From: JANMZR01 sp031383555
Lineage (GTDB): Bacteria > Bacteroidota > Bacteroidia > Cytophagales > Spirosomataceae
Assembly (NCBI GenBank): GCA_031383555.1
Contig: JANMZR010000052.1
Location: forward strand, 1-18,635
Direction: 5' to 3'
DNA length: 18,635 nucleotides
Part shown: one piece after another, positions 6,644 to 14,226 of the stretch
Position numbering within the stretch: position 1 is the stretch's first letter
Layout: the number at the start of each line of letters is the position of its first letter
Made by a program: the position numbers and the translations under genes
The notes under the pieces: generated by a model
What the model saw: the letters and a program-made list of their open reading frames with translations, nothing else
Database searches by the model: none
What the model was told of the DNA's origin: nothing

Positions 6644-7750
6644 ATGCCTGCATATATAAATGCCATTGGTATTGCCATTCCTGAACATTGCATTGACCAG
6701 CAACAAATCGCAAACTTTATGTGCAATAGTATGCAGTTGGATGCACACGAAACCAGAAAGTTAAAAGCTTTATACAGGCATACAAAAATAAAAACCCGCC
6801 ATAGTGTTGTATCAGATTATTCAAAAACTTTTGAAAACTTCACTTTTTACCCAAATAATGAGCAACTTACGCCTTTCCCAACAATATTACCACGTATGCT
6901 AGCCTATCGCAAATTTGCATTACCGTTGGCATCTGAAGCAATTGAAAGCTGTTTTTCTGACATTGAAAATCTGGAAATTGAAACTATAACTCATTTAATT
7001 ACAGTGAGTTGTACTGGTATGTATGCGCCAGGGCTTGACATTGATATAGTTCAAAAATTTGGCTTGAACACAAATATAAAAAGGACTTGCATCAATTTTA
7101 TGGGTTGCTACGGAGTGTTCAACGCACTAAAACTCGCAGAATCTATTTGCAATAACAAAATAGCCTATAAAGTGCTAATTGTTTCCGTTGAGCTTTGTAC
7201 TCTGCATTTTCAAAAAGATGTTTCAGATAATAACCTCTTATCTAACGCCTTGTTTGCTGATGGTTCAGCAGCAGTTTTAATTGAAAATACACCTTCAAAA
7301 AGTAGGCCTTCCTTACAACTAAAATCGTTCTATTGTGACTTATTTCCTGAAGGAAGTAAAGATATGGAATGGAATATTTCGGATTTTGGTTTTGAAATGA
7401 CCTTGAGCTCAAACGTACCAAAAATAATTAAAAATGGAATTAATGAGCTGTATAACAAGCTTTTGGCTCATTCAGGCTTAACCAGAAAAGATATTTCTTT
7501 GTATGCGATGCATCCGGGTGGCCGAGCAATTTTAGAAGTAATTGAAACTGCACTTATTATATCAAAGGCCGACAATAAATATGCTTATGACGTTTTAGAA
7601 AGATATGGAAATATGTCTTCGGCAACTGTGCTTTTTGTATTACAAAAAATATTGCTCAATTTAACCAGGCAAGATAAAGGAGAAAATATTTTAAGTTGTG
7701 CCTTTGGCCCAGGATTAACTTTAGAATCAATGATTTTAGAAGTTGTATAA
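6644..7750 (+). CDS. Type III polyketide synthase (chalcone/stilbene synthase family)
   Basis: The product is 368 aa, near the usual 350-390 for homodimeric type III PKS enzymes, which extend an acyl-CoA starter with malonyl-CoA and cyclise it. The catalytic triad is intact: Cys155 in INFMGCYGVFNAL (150-162), His290 in YAMHPGGR (287-294) and Asn323 in YGNMSSATV (321-329). The family C-terminal GPGLTLES motif is at 355-362. Bacterial relatives make alkylresorcinols, alkylpyrones or similar phenolic lipids. The starter and product cannot be told from sequence alone. It is divergent from the UbiA prenyltransferase, its likely partner. No methyltransferase or oxidoreductase, often found in such clusters, lies next to it. 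The ATG start leads straight into the usual N-terminal strand (YINAIGIAIPEH). Confidence 0.93.
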   Translation: MPAYINAIGIAIPEHCIDQQQIANFMCNSMQLDAHETRKLKALYRHTKIKTRHSVVSDYSKTFENFTFYPNNEQLTPFPTILPRMLAYRKFALPLASEAIESCFSDIENLEIETITHLITVSCTGMYAPGLDIDIVQKFGLNTNIKRTCINFMGCYGVFNALKLAESICNNKIAYKVLIVSVELCTLHFQKDVSDNNLLSNALFADGSAAVLIENTPSKSRPSLQLKSFYCDLFPEGSKDMEWNISDFGFEMTLSSNVPKIIKNGINELYNKLLAHSGLTRKDISLYAMHPGGRAILEVIETALIISKADNKYAYDVLERYGNMSSATVLFVLQKILLNLTRQDKGENILSCAFGPGLTLESMILEVV

Positions 7751-7817
7751 TCAAAAATAAAAAAATTAGAAAAGACATAAATAATTGGAAAACAAAATAT
7801 TATATTTAATTCTTGTG

Positions 7818-7825
7818 TAAATTTG
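7818..7825 (+). promoter_or_regulatory. -7 element for the sigma factor operon
   Basis: TAAATTTG matches TAnnTTTG exactly. It lies 35 nt upstream of the sigma factor ATG, in the 110-bp gap after the polyketide synthase gene. No good TTG sits 17-23 bases upstream. It suggests that the operon is transcribed by the housekeeping sigma and not by the ECF factor itself. Confidence 0.5.
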
Positions 7826-7860
7826 AAACCTATTAAGGAGATAAATCGTATCAAAATAGT

Positions 7861-8427
7861 ATGTCCGCATCATCTATAGACAACAACCCGACTGAGCTTT
7901 TAAATGCAAGCGTGAAGGGCGACCGCAAAAGCCAAGAAAAGCTTTACAGGTCGTACTATAGCTATGCAATGTCAATTTGTTTGCGTTATACCAAAAATAA
8001 GGATGAGGCCATGGAAGTATGTAATGATGGTTTTTTAAAAGTGTTTTTAAAAGGCAATCAGTTTGATTCAAAGTACCCATTTAAGGCTTGGTTAAAGCGT
8101 ATTATGGTAAATACCGCCATAGATTTCAACAGAAAAAATCAAAAACATGCCAATCATGATGATATTGAAACTGCTTACAATGTGTCGTCAAATTACGAAA
8201 ACGCAGAAAGCAAAATTGCATATGACCAGTTATTGGAGTTGATTCAAAAACTCAATCCCTCCTACAGACAGGTTTTTAATCTTTTTGCCATTGATGGCTA
8301 TTCACACGAGGAAATTTCTTCAATGTTAAATATACCTGTTGGCACTTCAAAGTCAAAGTTATCAAGAGCAAGAGAAACCTTGAGGCAAATGCTAAAAGCT
8401 ATTAGTAATGAATTTGTAGGTCGTTGA
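7861..8427 (+). CDS. ECF-type RNA polymerase sigma factor
   Basis: This 188-aa protein has only the two domains of ECF (group IV) sigma factors. Region 2 is about 27-95, including LRYTKNKDEAMEVCNDGFLK (41-60) and FKAWLKRIMVNTAIDFNRK (74-92). Region 4 is about 125-178, with LNPSYRQVFNLFAIDGYSHE (131-150) and the helix-turn-helix around EISSMLNIPVGTSKSKLSRA. It would redirect RNA polymerase to a small set of promoters. The next gene starts 41 nt downstream and encodes a candidate membrane anti-sigma factor, a common ECF arrangement. An AAGGAG at 7835-7840 is 20 nt before the ATG, too far for a normal ribosome site, but no other in-frame start lies between the upstream stop codon and this ATG. 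Confidence 0.95.
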   Translation: MSASSIDNNPTELLNASVKGDRKSQEKLYRSYYSYAMSICLRYTKNKDEAMEVCNDGFLKVFLKGNQFDSKYPFKAWLKRIMVNTAIDFNRKNQKHANHDDIETAYNVSSNYENAESKIAYDQLLELIQKLNPSYRQVFNLFAIDGYSHEEISSMLNIPVGTSKSKLSRARETLRQMLKAISNEFVGR

Positions 8428-8468
8428 AAAAAATATTTACCCTATTAAAATAGAAAATTAAATTTGAA

Positions 8469-10178
8469 ATGAAAAATTGGAATAACCTTTCTGATGATGA
8501 ACTAGATGAGCTTTTTAGGCAAACTGCCAGTGACAGCAATATCGAATTCGAAGAAGGGGCATGGAATAAAATGGAAGGAATGCTGAACAAAAATCAGCTT
8601 CTTCCGAGCAATAGTTTCTGGAACAGGAATGCTTTAATTGGATTGGCCTTACTTTTTACAATTGGATCAAGCTTATATTTAGGGGGAAATTATTATTTCA
8701 ACAAAAAAAACAAAAACATATCAAGTAACAATATTGAAAAAGAGGCAACTAAAACTACAATTGTTAAAAATCAAAATTCACTGGAGGAATCATCAAAACT
8801 TGCAAATATTGAAAAAAATTTAAGTGGTAATAATAACAATTTAAATAGTAAAATACTTCCAAGTGAAACAAAAATCATAGAGAAAAAAACCCTGAATAAT
8901 TCTACTTCTGAAATTAATGAAAATGGCACTTTGGCAGAAAATTATAACAAGCCAATTGATGGGAAATCAAAAGATTTGAAAAGTATTGTAACTCAAAACA
9001 TTAATATTAAAGAAACCGCACTCAAAGGAGCCAAACCAAATGAATTTGAAAGGAATGTTATAGTGAGGAGCGAGGAAAAATCTTTAAAAAATAAAGTAAA
9101 AAATACTGAAAATAAGTCTTTTGAAATTACTAAAAATCAAAGCGGTGAGAAAGTTGATATTATTGAAAAAACTGTAGATGCTGATTTTTCAAACAAATTA
9201 AAAAAATCAAATTCTAAGTCAGATTTGATTTCCAAAACGAACCTCAATAAAAATACAAAAATATTGAATAAAATCGGGCGAGGTCAATCTGAAGTTGCAA
9301 GCAATTCCAGCAAAAAAAATACAACCTCAAAAAGTAGCTCCAATAAAAATAATATTATTCTGGCAGAACAAAACCTTGTAAATAAAGAGAATAATATGTC
9401 AAATTCAGTTTTGGCACAAATAGAAAGCGCCCCAGAGGCTAAATCCGAAATACAACAACTAATTTTCAGAAGTGTAAATTCCAAACAAATTTCCTACAAG
9501 AAACCACAATTTAATGTAATTGTAAAGTCACTTAATATGCCTTTCCCAGAGAGTAAACCAGAGCCTTTCTTTAAAAAAGGATTTTCAGTACGAGTTGGTT
9601 TATCTCCTGATATAAGTAGAGTTGGTTCAAATGCAATTCAGAAAATTGGAAGCAATATGGGAGGCTTTTTGGAGTATCGTTTTAGCAAAAGATTGGTTTT
9701 ACAGGCAGGTATTTTTAGGTCAATGAAGTATTATGAAGCTTATCCTGAGCAATATGACTGGATTTGGGGTAAACCAGCCTCAAAATTAGTTGACGTTGAG
9801 GCAGCTTGTAAAATGATGGACTACCCCATAAATATTCGTTATGATATTGTAGCAAATACAAAATCAAGAATGTTTGGAACCTTAGGTGTTACCACTTATA
9901 AAATGATGAACGAATACTATGATTATAATTATGAAAATAATGCTGATCCAAATATAAAATGGCACAACTGGAATGGGAAAACAGGCTCCTATTTTAACAG
10001 TAATCTAAATATTTCAATTGGCTTTGAAAAACAAATATCAAAAAATTTAACCATGCAAATTGAGCCGTTTGTAAAAGCCCCTTTGAAAAGTATTGGCTTT
10101 GGAAACGTGCCACTTATAAGTTACGGAATGATGTTTTCAGCCAACTATCCATTAAATAATCTAATAAAGAAAAAATAA
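8469..10178 (+). CDS. Candidate dual membrane-spanning anti-sigma factor (Dma-like) with C-terminal beta-barrel
   Basis: The 569-aa product has four parts. Residues 1-45 are an acidic helical segment (DDELDELFRQTA at 9-20, FEEGAWNKMEGML at 27-39) like the cytoplasmic anti-sigma domains next to Bacteroidota ECF factors. Residues 54-73 (NALIGLALLFTIGSSLYLGG) form one membrane helix. About 78-365 is a low-complexity linker rich in Lys, Asn and Ser with no obvious fold. From about 370 to 560 alternating strands (FSVRVGLSPDIS, GGFLEYRFSKRLVLQAGIF, LNISIGFEKQI, SYGMMFSANY) look like a roughly 8-stranded outer-membrane barrel. The protein could thus join the cytoplasm, periplasm and outer membrane. 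It follows the sigma gene by 41 nt, and a strong terminator follows. Dma proteins of this layout are known in Bacteroides thetaiotaomicron. The assignment here rests on architecture, not homology search. Confidence 0.75.
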   Translation: MKNWNNLSDDELDELFRQTASDSNIEFEEGAWNKMEGMLNKNQLLPSNSFWNRNALIGLALLFTIGSSLYLGGNYYFNKKNKNISSNNIEKEATKTTIVKNQNSLEESSKLANIEKNLSGNNNNLNSKILPSETKIIEKKTLNNSTSEINENGTLAENYNKPIDGKSKDLKSIVTQNINIKETALKGAKPNEFERNVIVRSEEKSLKNKVKNTENKSFEITKNQSGEKVDIIEKTVDADFSNKLKKSNSKSDLISKTNLNKNTKILNKIGRGQSEVASNSSKKNTTSKSSSNKNNIILAEQNLVNKENNMSNSVLAQIESAPEAKSEIQQLIFRSVNSKQISYKKPQFNVIVKSLNMPFPESKPEPFFKKGFSVRVGLSPDISRVGSNAIQKIGSNMGGFLEYRFSKRLVLQAGIFRSMKYYEAYPEQYDWIWGKPASKLVDVEAACKMMDYPINIRYDIVANTKSRMFGTLGVTTYKMMNEYYDYNYENNADPNIKWHNWNGKTGSYFNSNLNISIGFEKQISKNLTMQIEPFVKAPLKSIGFGNVPLISYGMMFSANYPLNNLIKKK

Positions 10179-10203
10179 AATTTCTCAAAACAATTTTTAG
10201 TTT

Positions 10204-10245
10204 AAAACGGTTTTCTATTCTCTAGGAAACCGTTTTCTTTTTATT
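10204..10245 (+). terminator. Rho-independent terminator after the ECF operon
   Basis: A 14-bp stem, AAAACGGTTTTCTA (10204-10217) with TAGGAAACCGTTTT (10223-10236), closes a 5-base loop and contains one G-T pair. A CTTTTTATT tail follows. It ends the sigma/anti-sigma transcript 26 bases after the stop codon. Confidence 0.85.
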
Positions 10246-10279
10246 ACTTTCAAAAAATATATATCGTTTTAAAAAATAG

Positions 10280-10306
10280 GGAACCGTGTTTTATATTATT
10301 CCGTAT
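10280..10306 (+). promoter_or_regulatory. Putative ECF-sigma promoter upstream of the Rieske gene
   Basis: GGAACC (10280-10285) and CGTAT (10302-10306) are 16 bases apart. This is the general -35/-10 form seen for many ECF sigma factors (GGAAC-like, then CGT-like). It lies 38 nt before the ATG at 10345 and after the terminator of the sigma operon. No TAnnTTTG housekeeping element is seen in this gap. Confidence 0.45.
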
Positions 10307-10344
10307 TAAAAAAAAATAATAAAACTAAAATCCAAAACTTTACA

Positions 10345-10860
10345 ATGAAGCAACATATTAACGAAGTAAATCCTGAATTGAAAAACAAATTAGAGACGGG
10401 TGAATTGTCAAGAGGTCAGTTCTTAAAGCAATTGGGCTTAAGTTCAGCAACTTTAATGGCTTTTTATTGTATGGGAACATTAAGTTCTTGTTCATCTGAA
10501 AAACAGGATGACCCAAAACCTGCAAATCCTGTAACCGGAGGAAATAATACAAAAATAGACTTTACTTTAGATTTAAACAATGCAGATTTTAAAGGATTAA
10601 AAACAGATGGCGAATTTGTAATTAAAGACAGCCTTATTGTTTTTAATACCGGAGGTAATTATTTTGCACTTGAAAAAGCATGCACCCACGCTGGTACTAC
10701 AGTAACCTTCAGAAAAGCTACAACAGATGTTTGGTGCTCAAATCATGGTTCGGTTTTTGGGATAGATGGTAAGGTGAAAAATGGACCAGCCACGGATGCG
10801 CTAAGAATCTATAAAACTGAAACTTTAGACTCGGGCAATAAACTCCGAGTTTTTGAATAA
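10345..10860 (+). CDS. Rieske [2Fe-2S] lipoprotein
   Basis: The product is 171 aa with a Rieske fold at about 71-170. Both cluster-binding motifs are complete: CTHAG with Cys113 and His115, and CSNHGS with Cys131 and His134. These ligands hold a [2Fe-2S] cluster for electron transfer. Residues 22-28, SRGQFLK, resemble a Tat signal (S-R-R-x-F-L-K) but the second Arg is Gly. A hydrophobic stretch (29-45) ends in a lipobox LSSC with Cys49, so the mature protein would be lipid-anchored outside the inner membrane, with a Pro/Asn/Lys-rich spacer (50-70). No cytochrome b or dioxygenase partner lies nearby, so its redox partner is unknown. It could also be a signal-linked or stress-related Rieske protein, given the ECF-like promoter. 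A terminator follows. Confidence 0.92.
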   Translation: MKQHINEVNPELKNKLETGELSRGQFLKQLGLSSATLMAFYCMGTLSSCSSEKQDDPKPANPVTGGNNTKIDFTLDLNNADFKGLKTDGEFVIKDSLIVFNTGGNYFALEKACTHAGTTVTFRKATTDVWCSNHGSVFGIDGKVKNGPATDALRIYKTETLDSGNKLRVFE

Positions 10861-10910
10861 ATATAGAAAAAATTAAATATTGTTATTGGGGTTAGGATGC
10901 GGGTGATGCT

Positions 10911-10945
10911 CAAAAATAGGCTTTTTTTAAGCCTATTTTTGTTTG
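10911..10945 (+). terminator. Rho-independent terminator after the Rieske gene
   Basis: A perfect 13-bp stem, CAAAAATAGGCTT (10911-10923) with AAGCCTATTTTTG (10929-10941), encloses a 5-T loop and is followed by TTTGATTTT. Because the stem is A/T rich at its base it may also serve the convergent gene on the minus strand, which ends at 11106. Confidence 0.8.
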
Positions 10946-11105
10946 ATTTTCTTGGATATTATCTGTAACAGCTTTAATTTTGATTGGCACGGCTATAATA
11001 TACTTTTGCCCAATTTATATGGTATTGGGGAAAACCACCTACCCAGTAGATTCAAAATAGACTTACATGAATTCTTAAATTTAAGGATTGGTCTTTTATA
11101 AATAT

Positions 11106-12077
11106 TTAAAGCCCAATTCCTACTTTATTTAAAAACTTTGAAGAAAATTTTGATTTAGTCGTGATGTACCTTACACTAGCACCGATGTATGGGCCTGCAG
11201 CTGGTTTCGAATCAGAAATACGATCGTTGGCTGCATTGAAAGTTCGCAATTGACGAACTCCCGCAAAACCACCTTCAATTGATAAATTAAAAGCTTTTAA
11301 AACGTGAGTATTGGCAGCTAACGATATATTTAAATGTTGATAATTTTCCTTTCTAGGTACATTTTCACTTCCAATTTGCTCCTGAAAACCAGCACTATAA
11401 CCTTTCATGGCAGCTGTTGCTTCCAAATTAAACCATTCTGTGAATTTCCTATTTACAGAGGTTTGAAATGGTAATAAGCCCGAAATTCGCCAATCTTTAC
11501 CTAATTTTTTATTAAAGCCAAATACTGGTATTAATCTAAATTTTTGGTTAAAAACAACCGCTGAGCCATATAATATTTGCGTATGTAAGCCCAATACTCT
11601 CATTCGAGCGGCTCCACCCCAAAGAAAAGGCTGTGGAGTAAAAAACGTTTCATCCGACTCACTAAAACCGATACCTCCACCATATATCCAAAGGCGCTCT
11701 CTTAAACTAGCTTGTAATTGTATTATACTCAACGCCAAAGACTTATACCCTTTTTTATTGATATTATCTGTTAGGCTAGGCTCATTTTGGGCTATATTTA
11801 CCCCAATGACGGTATGTAGTGCTTTTATATCGAACTTTTTCCTAAAGCCAATACCCACTTGAACCTCACTCCGAAGTGGCATAAACCCTGAAATAGAATT
11901 ACGGCTAAGGCCAAATTCAATGCTATTTCCTGACGAACCTAAACCAGATTTTGAGTAGGATTTTGCACTCAATGAAATATTTGGATAAAAAAGTTGACTA
12001 AAAGAATTATTTTGGGCAATAACTTTTTCTGAAAAAATGAAAAGTATAAATAAAATTGTAATTCTTTGGAAAGGCAT
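11106..12077 (-). CDS. Outer-membrane beta-barrel protein (DUF6268-like)
   Basis: This is a 323-aa secreted protein. Residues 1-22 form a Sec signal peptide (RITILFILFIF then SEKVIAQ, with likely cleavage after Ala-Gln). The rest alternates short amphipathic strands and turns (SEVQVGIGFRKKF, LHTQILYGSAVVF, YIGASVRYITT), as in an outer-membrane barrel. The middle, FGFNKKLGKDWRISGLLPFQ, recalls the DUF6268 family common in Bacteroidota, but this is a recollection and the match is not tested. No TonB box, plug domain or enzyme motif is seen. It ends in KVGIGL, without the terminal Phe of many barrels. It stands alone: convergent with the Rieske gene, and 57 nt downstream of the glyoxalase-fold gene on the same strand. 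Function is unknown. Confidence 0.75.
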   Translation of the reverse strand: MPFQRITILFILFIFSEKVIAQNNSFSQLFYPNISLSAKSYSKSGLGSSGNSIEFGLSRNSISGFMPLRSEVQVGIGFRKKFDIKALHTVIGVNIAQNEPSLTDNINKKGYKSLALSIIQLQASLRERLWIYGGGIGFSESDETFFTPQPFLWGGAARMRVLGLHTQILYGSAVVFNQKFRLIPVFGFNKKLGKDWRISGLLPFQTSVNRKFTEWFNLEATAAMKGYSAGFQEQIGSENVPRKENYQHLNISLAANTHVLKAFNLSIEGGFAGVRQLRTFNAANDRISDSKPAAGPYIGASVRYITTKSKFSSKFLNKVGIGL

Positions 12078-12134
12078 ATTATCGTTTTTTGTATAAACGT
12101 ACAGTCTATTTTTAAAATTTCATAAAAGACTTTT

Positions 12135-12494
12135 TTATTCTGTAAAGGTCATTTTATTGCCGAAAGGGTCAATAGTTTCCATTTCCAACTTCCCCTTTTC
12201 AAAAAATGATTCTCCTAGGCCTGGTCGATTGTATTTGTATTTTTTATCGGTCAAAAGTTTATGGTACTCTTTCAGCCCTTTATAATTTTCAATATAAATT
12301 CTGGCACCTGGTGAGCAGTCGCCCGAATGGCCCGAAAGATGAAGCACTAAATCATCTTTAGAAATTTGCATGTAAACGGGCGAATTTTCATCCAAATAGT
12401 TTTCCCAATCTAATTTAAATTCCATCCAATCGATGTAATGTTCCATTGCTCTATGGTAGTCAAAAATTCTAAAAATTGGGATTACTTTTGCCAT
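12135..12494 (-). CDS. Glyoxalase/bleomycin resistance fold protein
   Basis: A 119-aa single-module VOC (glyoxalase) protein. It begins AKVIPIFRIFDYHRAMEHYI, the first beta-alpha unit in which the family binds a side chain for metal. The middle carries LVLHLSGHSGDCSPGARIYI, and the end METIDPFGNKMTF gives the usual glutamate in the last strand. The pattern resembles Glyoxalase_7-type proteins often labelled bleomycin resistance protein. The true substrate is unknown, and no evidence points to drug resistance here. The start is placed at ATG 12494, because the longer frame would need a TTG two codons upstream. It lies 63 nt downstream of purB on the same strand, so the two may share a transcript. 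Confidence 0.85.
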   Translation of the reverse strand: MAKVIPIFRIFDYHRAMEHYIDWMEFKLDWENYLDENSPVYMQISKDDLVLHLSGHSGDCSPGARIYIENYKGLKEYHKLLTDKKYKYNRPGLGESFFEKGKLEMETIDPFGNKMTFTE

Positions 12495-12557
12495 AATCAA
12501 TTGTGGTTTAATGAGTTATGATTTTAACAATTACTAATTAGTTTTTCATTCAAATCA

Positions 12558-13904
12558 TCAATCTTCAATTTTACCCACATAATTAAAGGGCGTTATTTGC
12601 TTCAATTCAAACTTTATTTTCGCCCCAATATTCAAATTATCAATGAATTCTGAGATTGATTTCTGGGTAATTTTTTCGTTTTTTCGAGTCAACTCCAAAA
12701 GCGCTTCATAAGGTTTTTGAAAGCCTTCTCTACGCAACACAGTTTGGATAGCCTCAGCAACTACAGCCCAATTATTTTCCAAGTCATCATTAATGGCAGC
12801 CAGATTTAATTCCAATTTTTCTAGCCCTTTTAAAGTTGACTTTAAAGCTATTAACTGATGCGCAATTGGCACTCCAATATTTCTCAAAACTGTGGAATCT
12901 GTAAGGTCACGCTGTAACCGAGAAATGGGCAATTTAGCTGAAAGGTGCTCAAATAATGCATTGGCAATGCCTAAATTACCTTCCGCATTTTCAAAGTCAA
13001 TTGGGTTAACCTTATGTGGCATGGCCGACGAACCAATTTCACCTTTTTTTATTTTTTGTTTGAAATAACCTAGTGAAATATATTGCCATATATCTCTGTT
13101 TAAGTCGATTAGAATTGTATTTATTCTTTTGAGCGCATCAAACTGAGCGGCCATATTATCATAATGTTCAATTTGAGTAGTATGCTTACTTCTCAACAAG
13201 CCAAGGCTACTTACAAGTTTATTGGCAAAATCAAACCATTTTATTTCCGGAAAAGCAATAAAATGTGCATTGAAATTACCTGTTGCACCTCCAAATTTGG
13301 CAGAATGTTTACTGTTTTGTAACACCTCAATTTGCACTTTTAATCTTTCAACGAATACCGCAAATTCTTTTCCCAAGCTGGTAGGTGATGCTGGCTGGCC
13401 ATGTGTACGGGCGAGTAAACTAATACCTTTCCAATCCATTGCATAATCATCCAATTTATTTAAAACTTCAGAAAATTTCGGGTATACTACTTTTTCCAAT
13501 CCTTCTTTCAAGCTTAACGGAATTGATGTATTATTTACGTCTTGCGAAGTAAGCCCAAAATGTATAAATTCTGAATATTCCCCCAAATTCAAGCCCAGAA
13601 ATTTCTCTTTTAAAAAATATTCTACAGCCTTTACGTCATGATTGGTTGTTTTCTCTATTTCTTTTATTTTTAGTGCATCTTTTTCTGAAAAATTTTCATA
13701 AATAAATCTTAAGCTTGTAAAATTATTTTTATTAATGCCTTTTAATTGAGGCAAGGGTAGCTCGCAAAGCGCAATAAAATATTCAATTTCCACTTTTACT
13801 CGATAATGTATTAAGCCAAACTCCGAAAAATAAGGTGATAATTCATAGGTAACGGCATTGTAACGGCCATCAATTGGCGAAATTGCATGAAGGGAATTGT
13901 TCAT
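12558..13904 (-). CDS. purB: Adenylosuccinate lyase
   Basis: This 448-aa enzyme of the fumarase/aspartase superfamily splits SAICAR and adenylosuccinate, each releasing fumarate, in purine synthesis. It is a cytoplasmic homotetramer in known cases. The N-terminal HAISPIDGRY (6-15) is typical of PurB. Catalytic segments are TSQDVNNT (119-126), THGQPASPTS (167-176, with the general acid His168), and the signature loop GSSAMPHKVNP (291-301) with the catalytic serine. RDLTDSTVLRN (332-342) completes the site. Length agrees with the 456-aa E. coli enzyme. The start is set at ATG 13904, as the frame extends one codon further only through TTG. A nested palindrome lies about 40-65 nt upstream. The gene diverges from glpF across a 404-bp gap. 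Confidence 0.97.
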   Translation of the reverse strand: MNNSLHAISPIDGRYNAVTYELSPYFSEFGLIHYRVKVEIEYFIALCELPLPQLKGINKNNFTSLRFIYENFSEKDALKIKEIEKTTNHDVKAVEYFLKEKFLGLNLGEYSEFIHFGLTSQDVNNTSIPLSLKEGLEKVVYPKFSEVLNKLDDYAMDWKGISLLARTHGQPASPTSLGKEFAVFVERLKVQIEVLQNSKHSAKFGGATGNFNAHFIAFPEIKWFDFANKLVSSLGLLRSKHTTQIEHYDNMAAQFDALKRINTILIDLNRDIWQYISLGYFKQKIKKGEIGSSAMPHKVNPIDFENAEGNLGIANALFEHLSAKLPISRLQRDLTDSTVLRNIGVPIAHQLIALKSTLKGLEKLELNLAAINDDLENNWAVVAEAIQTVLRREGFQKPYEALLELTRKNEKITQKSISEFIDNLNIGAKIKFELKQITPFNYVGKIED

Positions 13905-13943
13905 CAAAAATTATTTATTTAGTATTGCTTTTTGGTATATTTT

Positions 13944-13977
13944 CAAATAAATTCAGAATTTATTTCTGAAAAAGCAA
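13944..13977 (-). promoter_or_regulatory. Palindromic region and possible promoter upstream of purB
   Basis: AAATAAATTC (13945-13954) and GAATTTATTT (13956-13965) form a perfect 10-bp inverted repeat with a 1-base centre. A second dyad, TTCAGAA (13952-13958) with TTCTGAA (13964-13970), overlaps it. On the minus strand TTG (13977-13975) and TTTATTTG (13951-13944, one mismatch to TAnnTTTG) are 23 bases apart, so a promoter could overlap an operator. The rest of the 13908-14308 gap shows no gene, only AT-rich DNA and the glpF dyad listed separately. Confidence 0.35.
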
Positions 13978-14226
13978 TTCAATTGATTTATAAGAGAATA
14001 CAAATTTACAATTTTACTTCCTACATTCCGATTATTCTAATATTTTATAAAAACAGCTTTCGAAATTAAATAGAATAGGATAAAGCCCTTACTGCAGGGA
14101 CAAATCCCAATTAGTCCAAAAAATGCAAATTTTACCTATATTTTAGAATGTATTGCTGTTTATCCTTATTTTAATTATTGATTAATATTGGTAAATTAAT
14201 TTTAGGAACTTAAATTGCATTCATTC

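Noticed and set aside
10223..10301. An imperfect direct repeat: TAGGAAACCGT in the terminator and TAGGGAACCGT upstream of the Rieske gene.
   Set aside because: The first copy is fully explained as a terminator arm and the second as part of the possible ECF promoter. The likeness is probably chance or a local duplication of little meaning.
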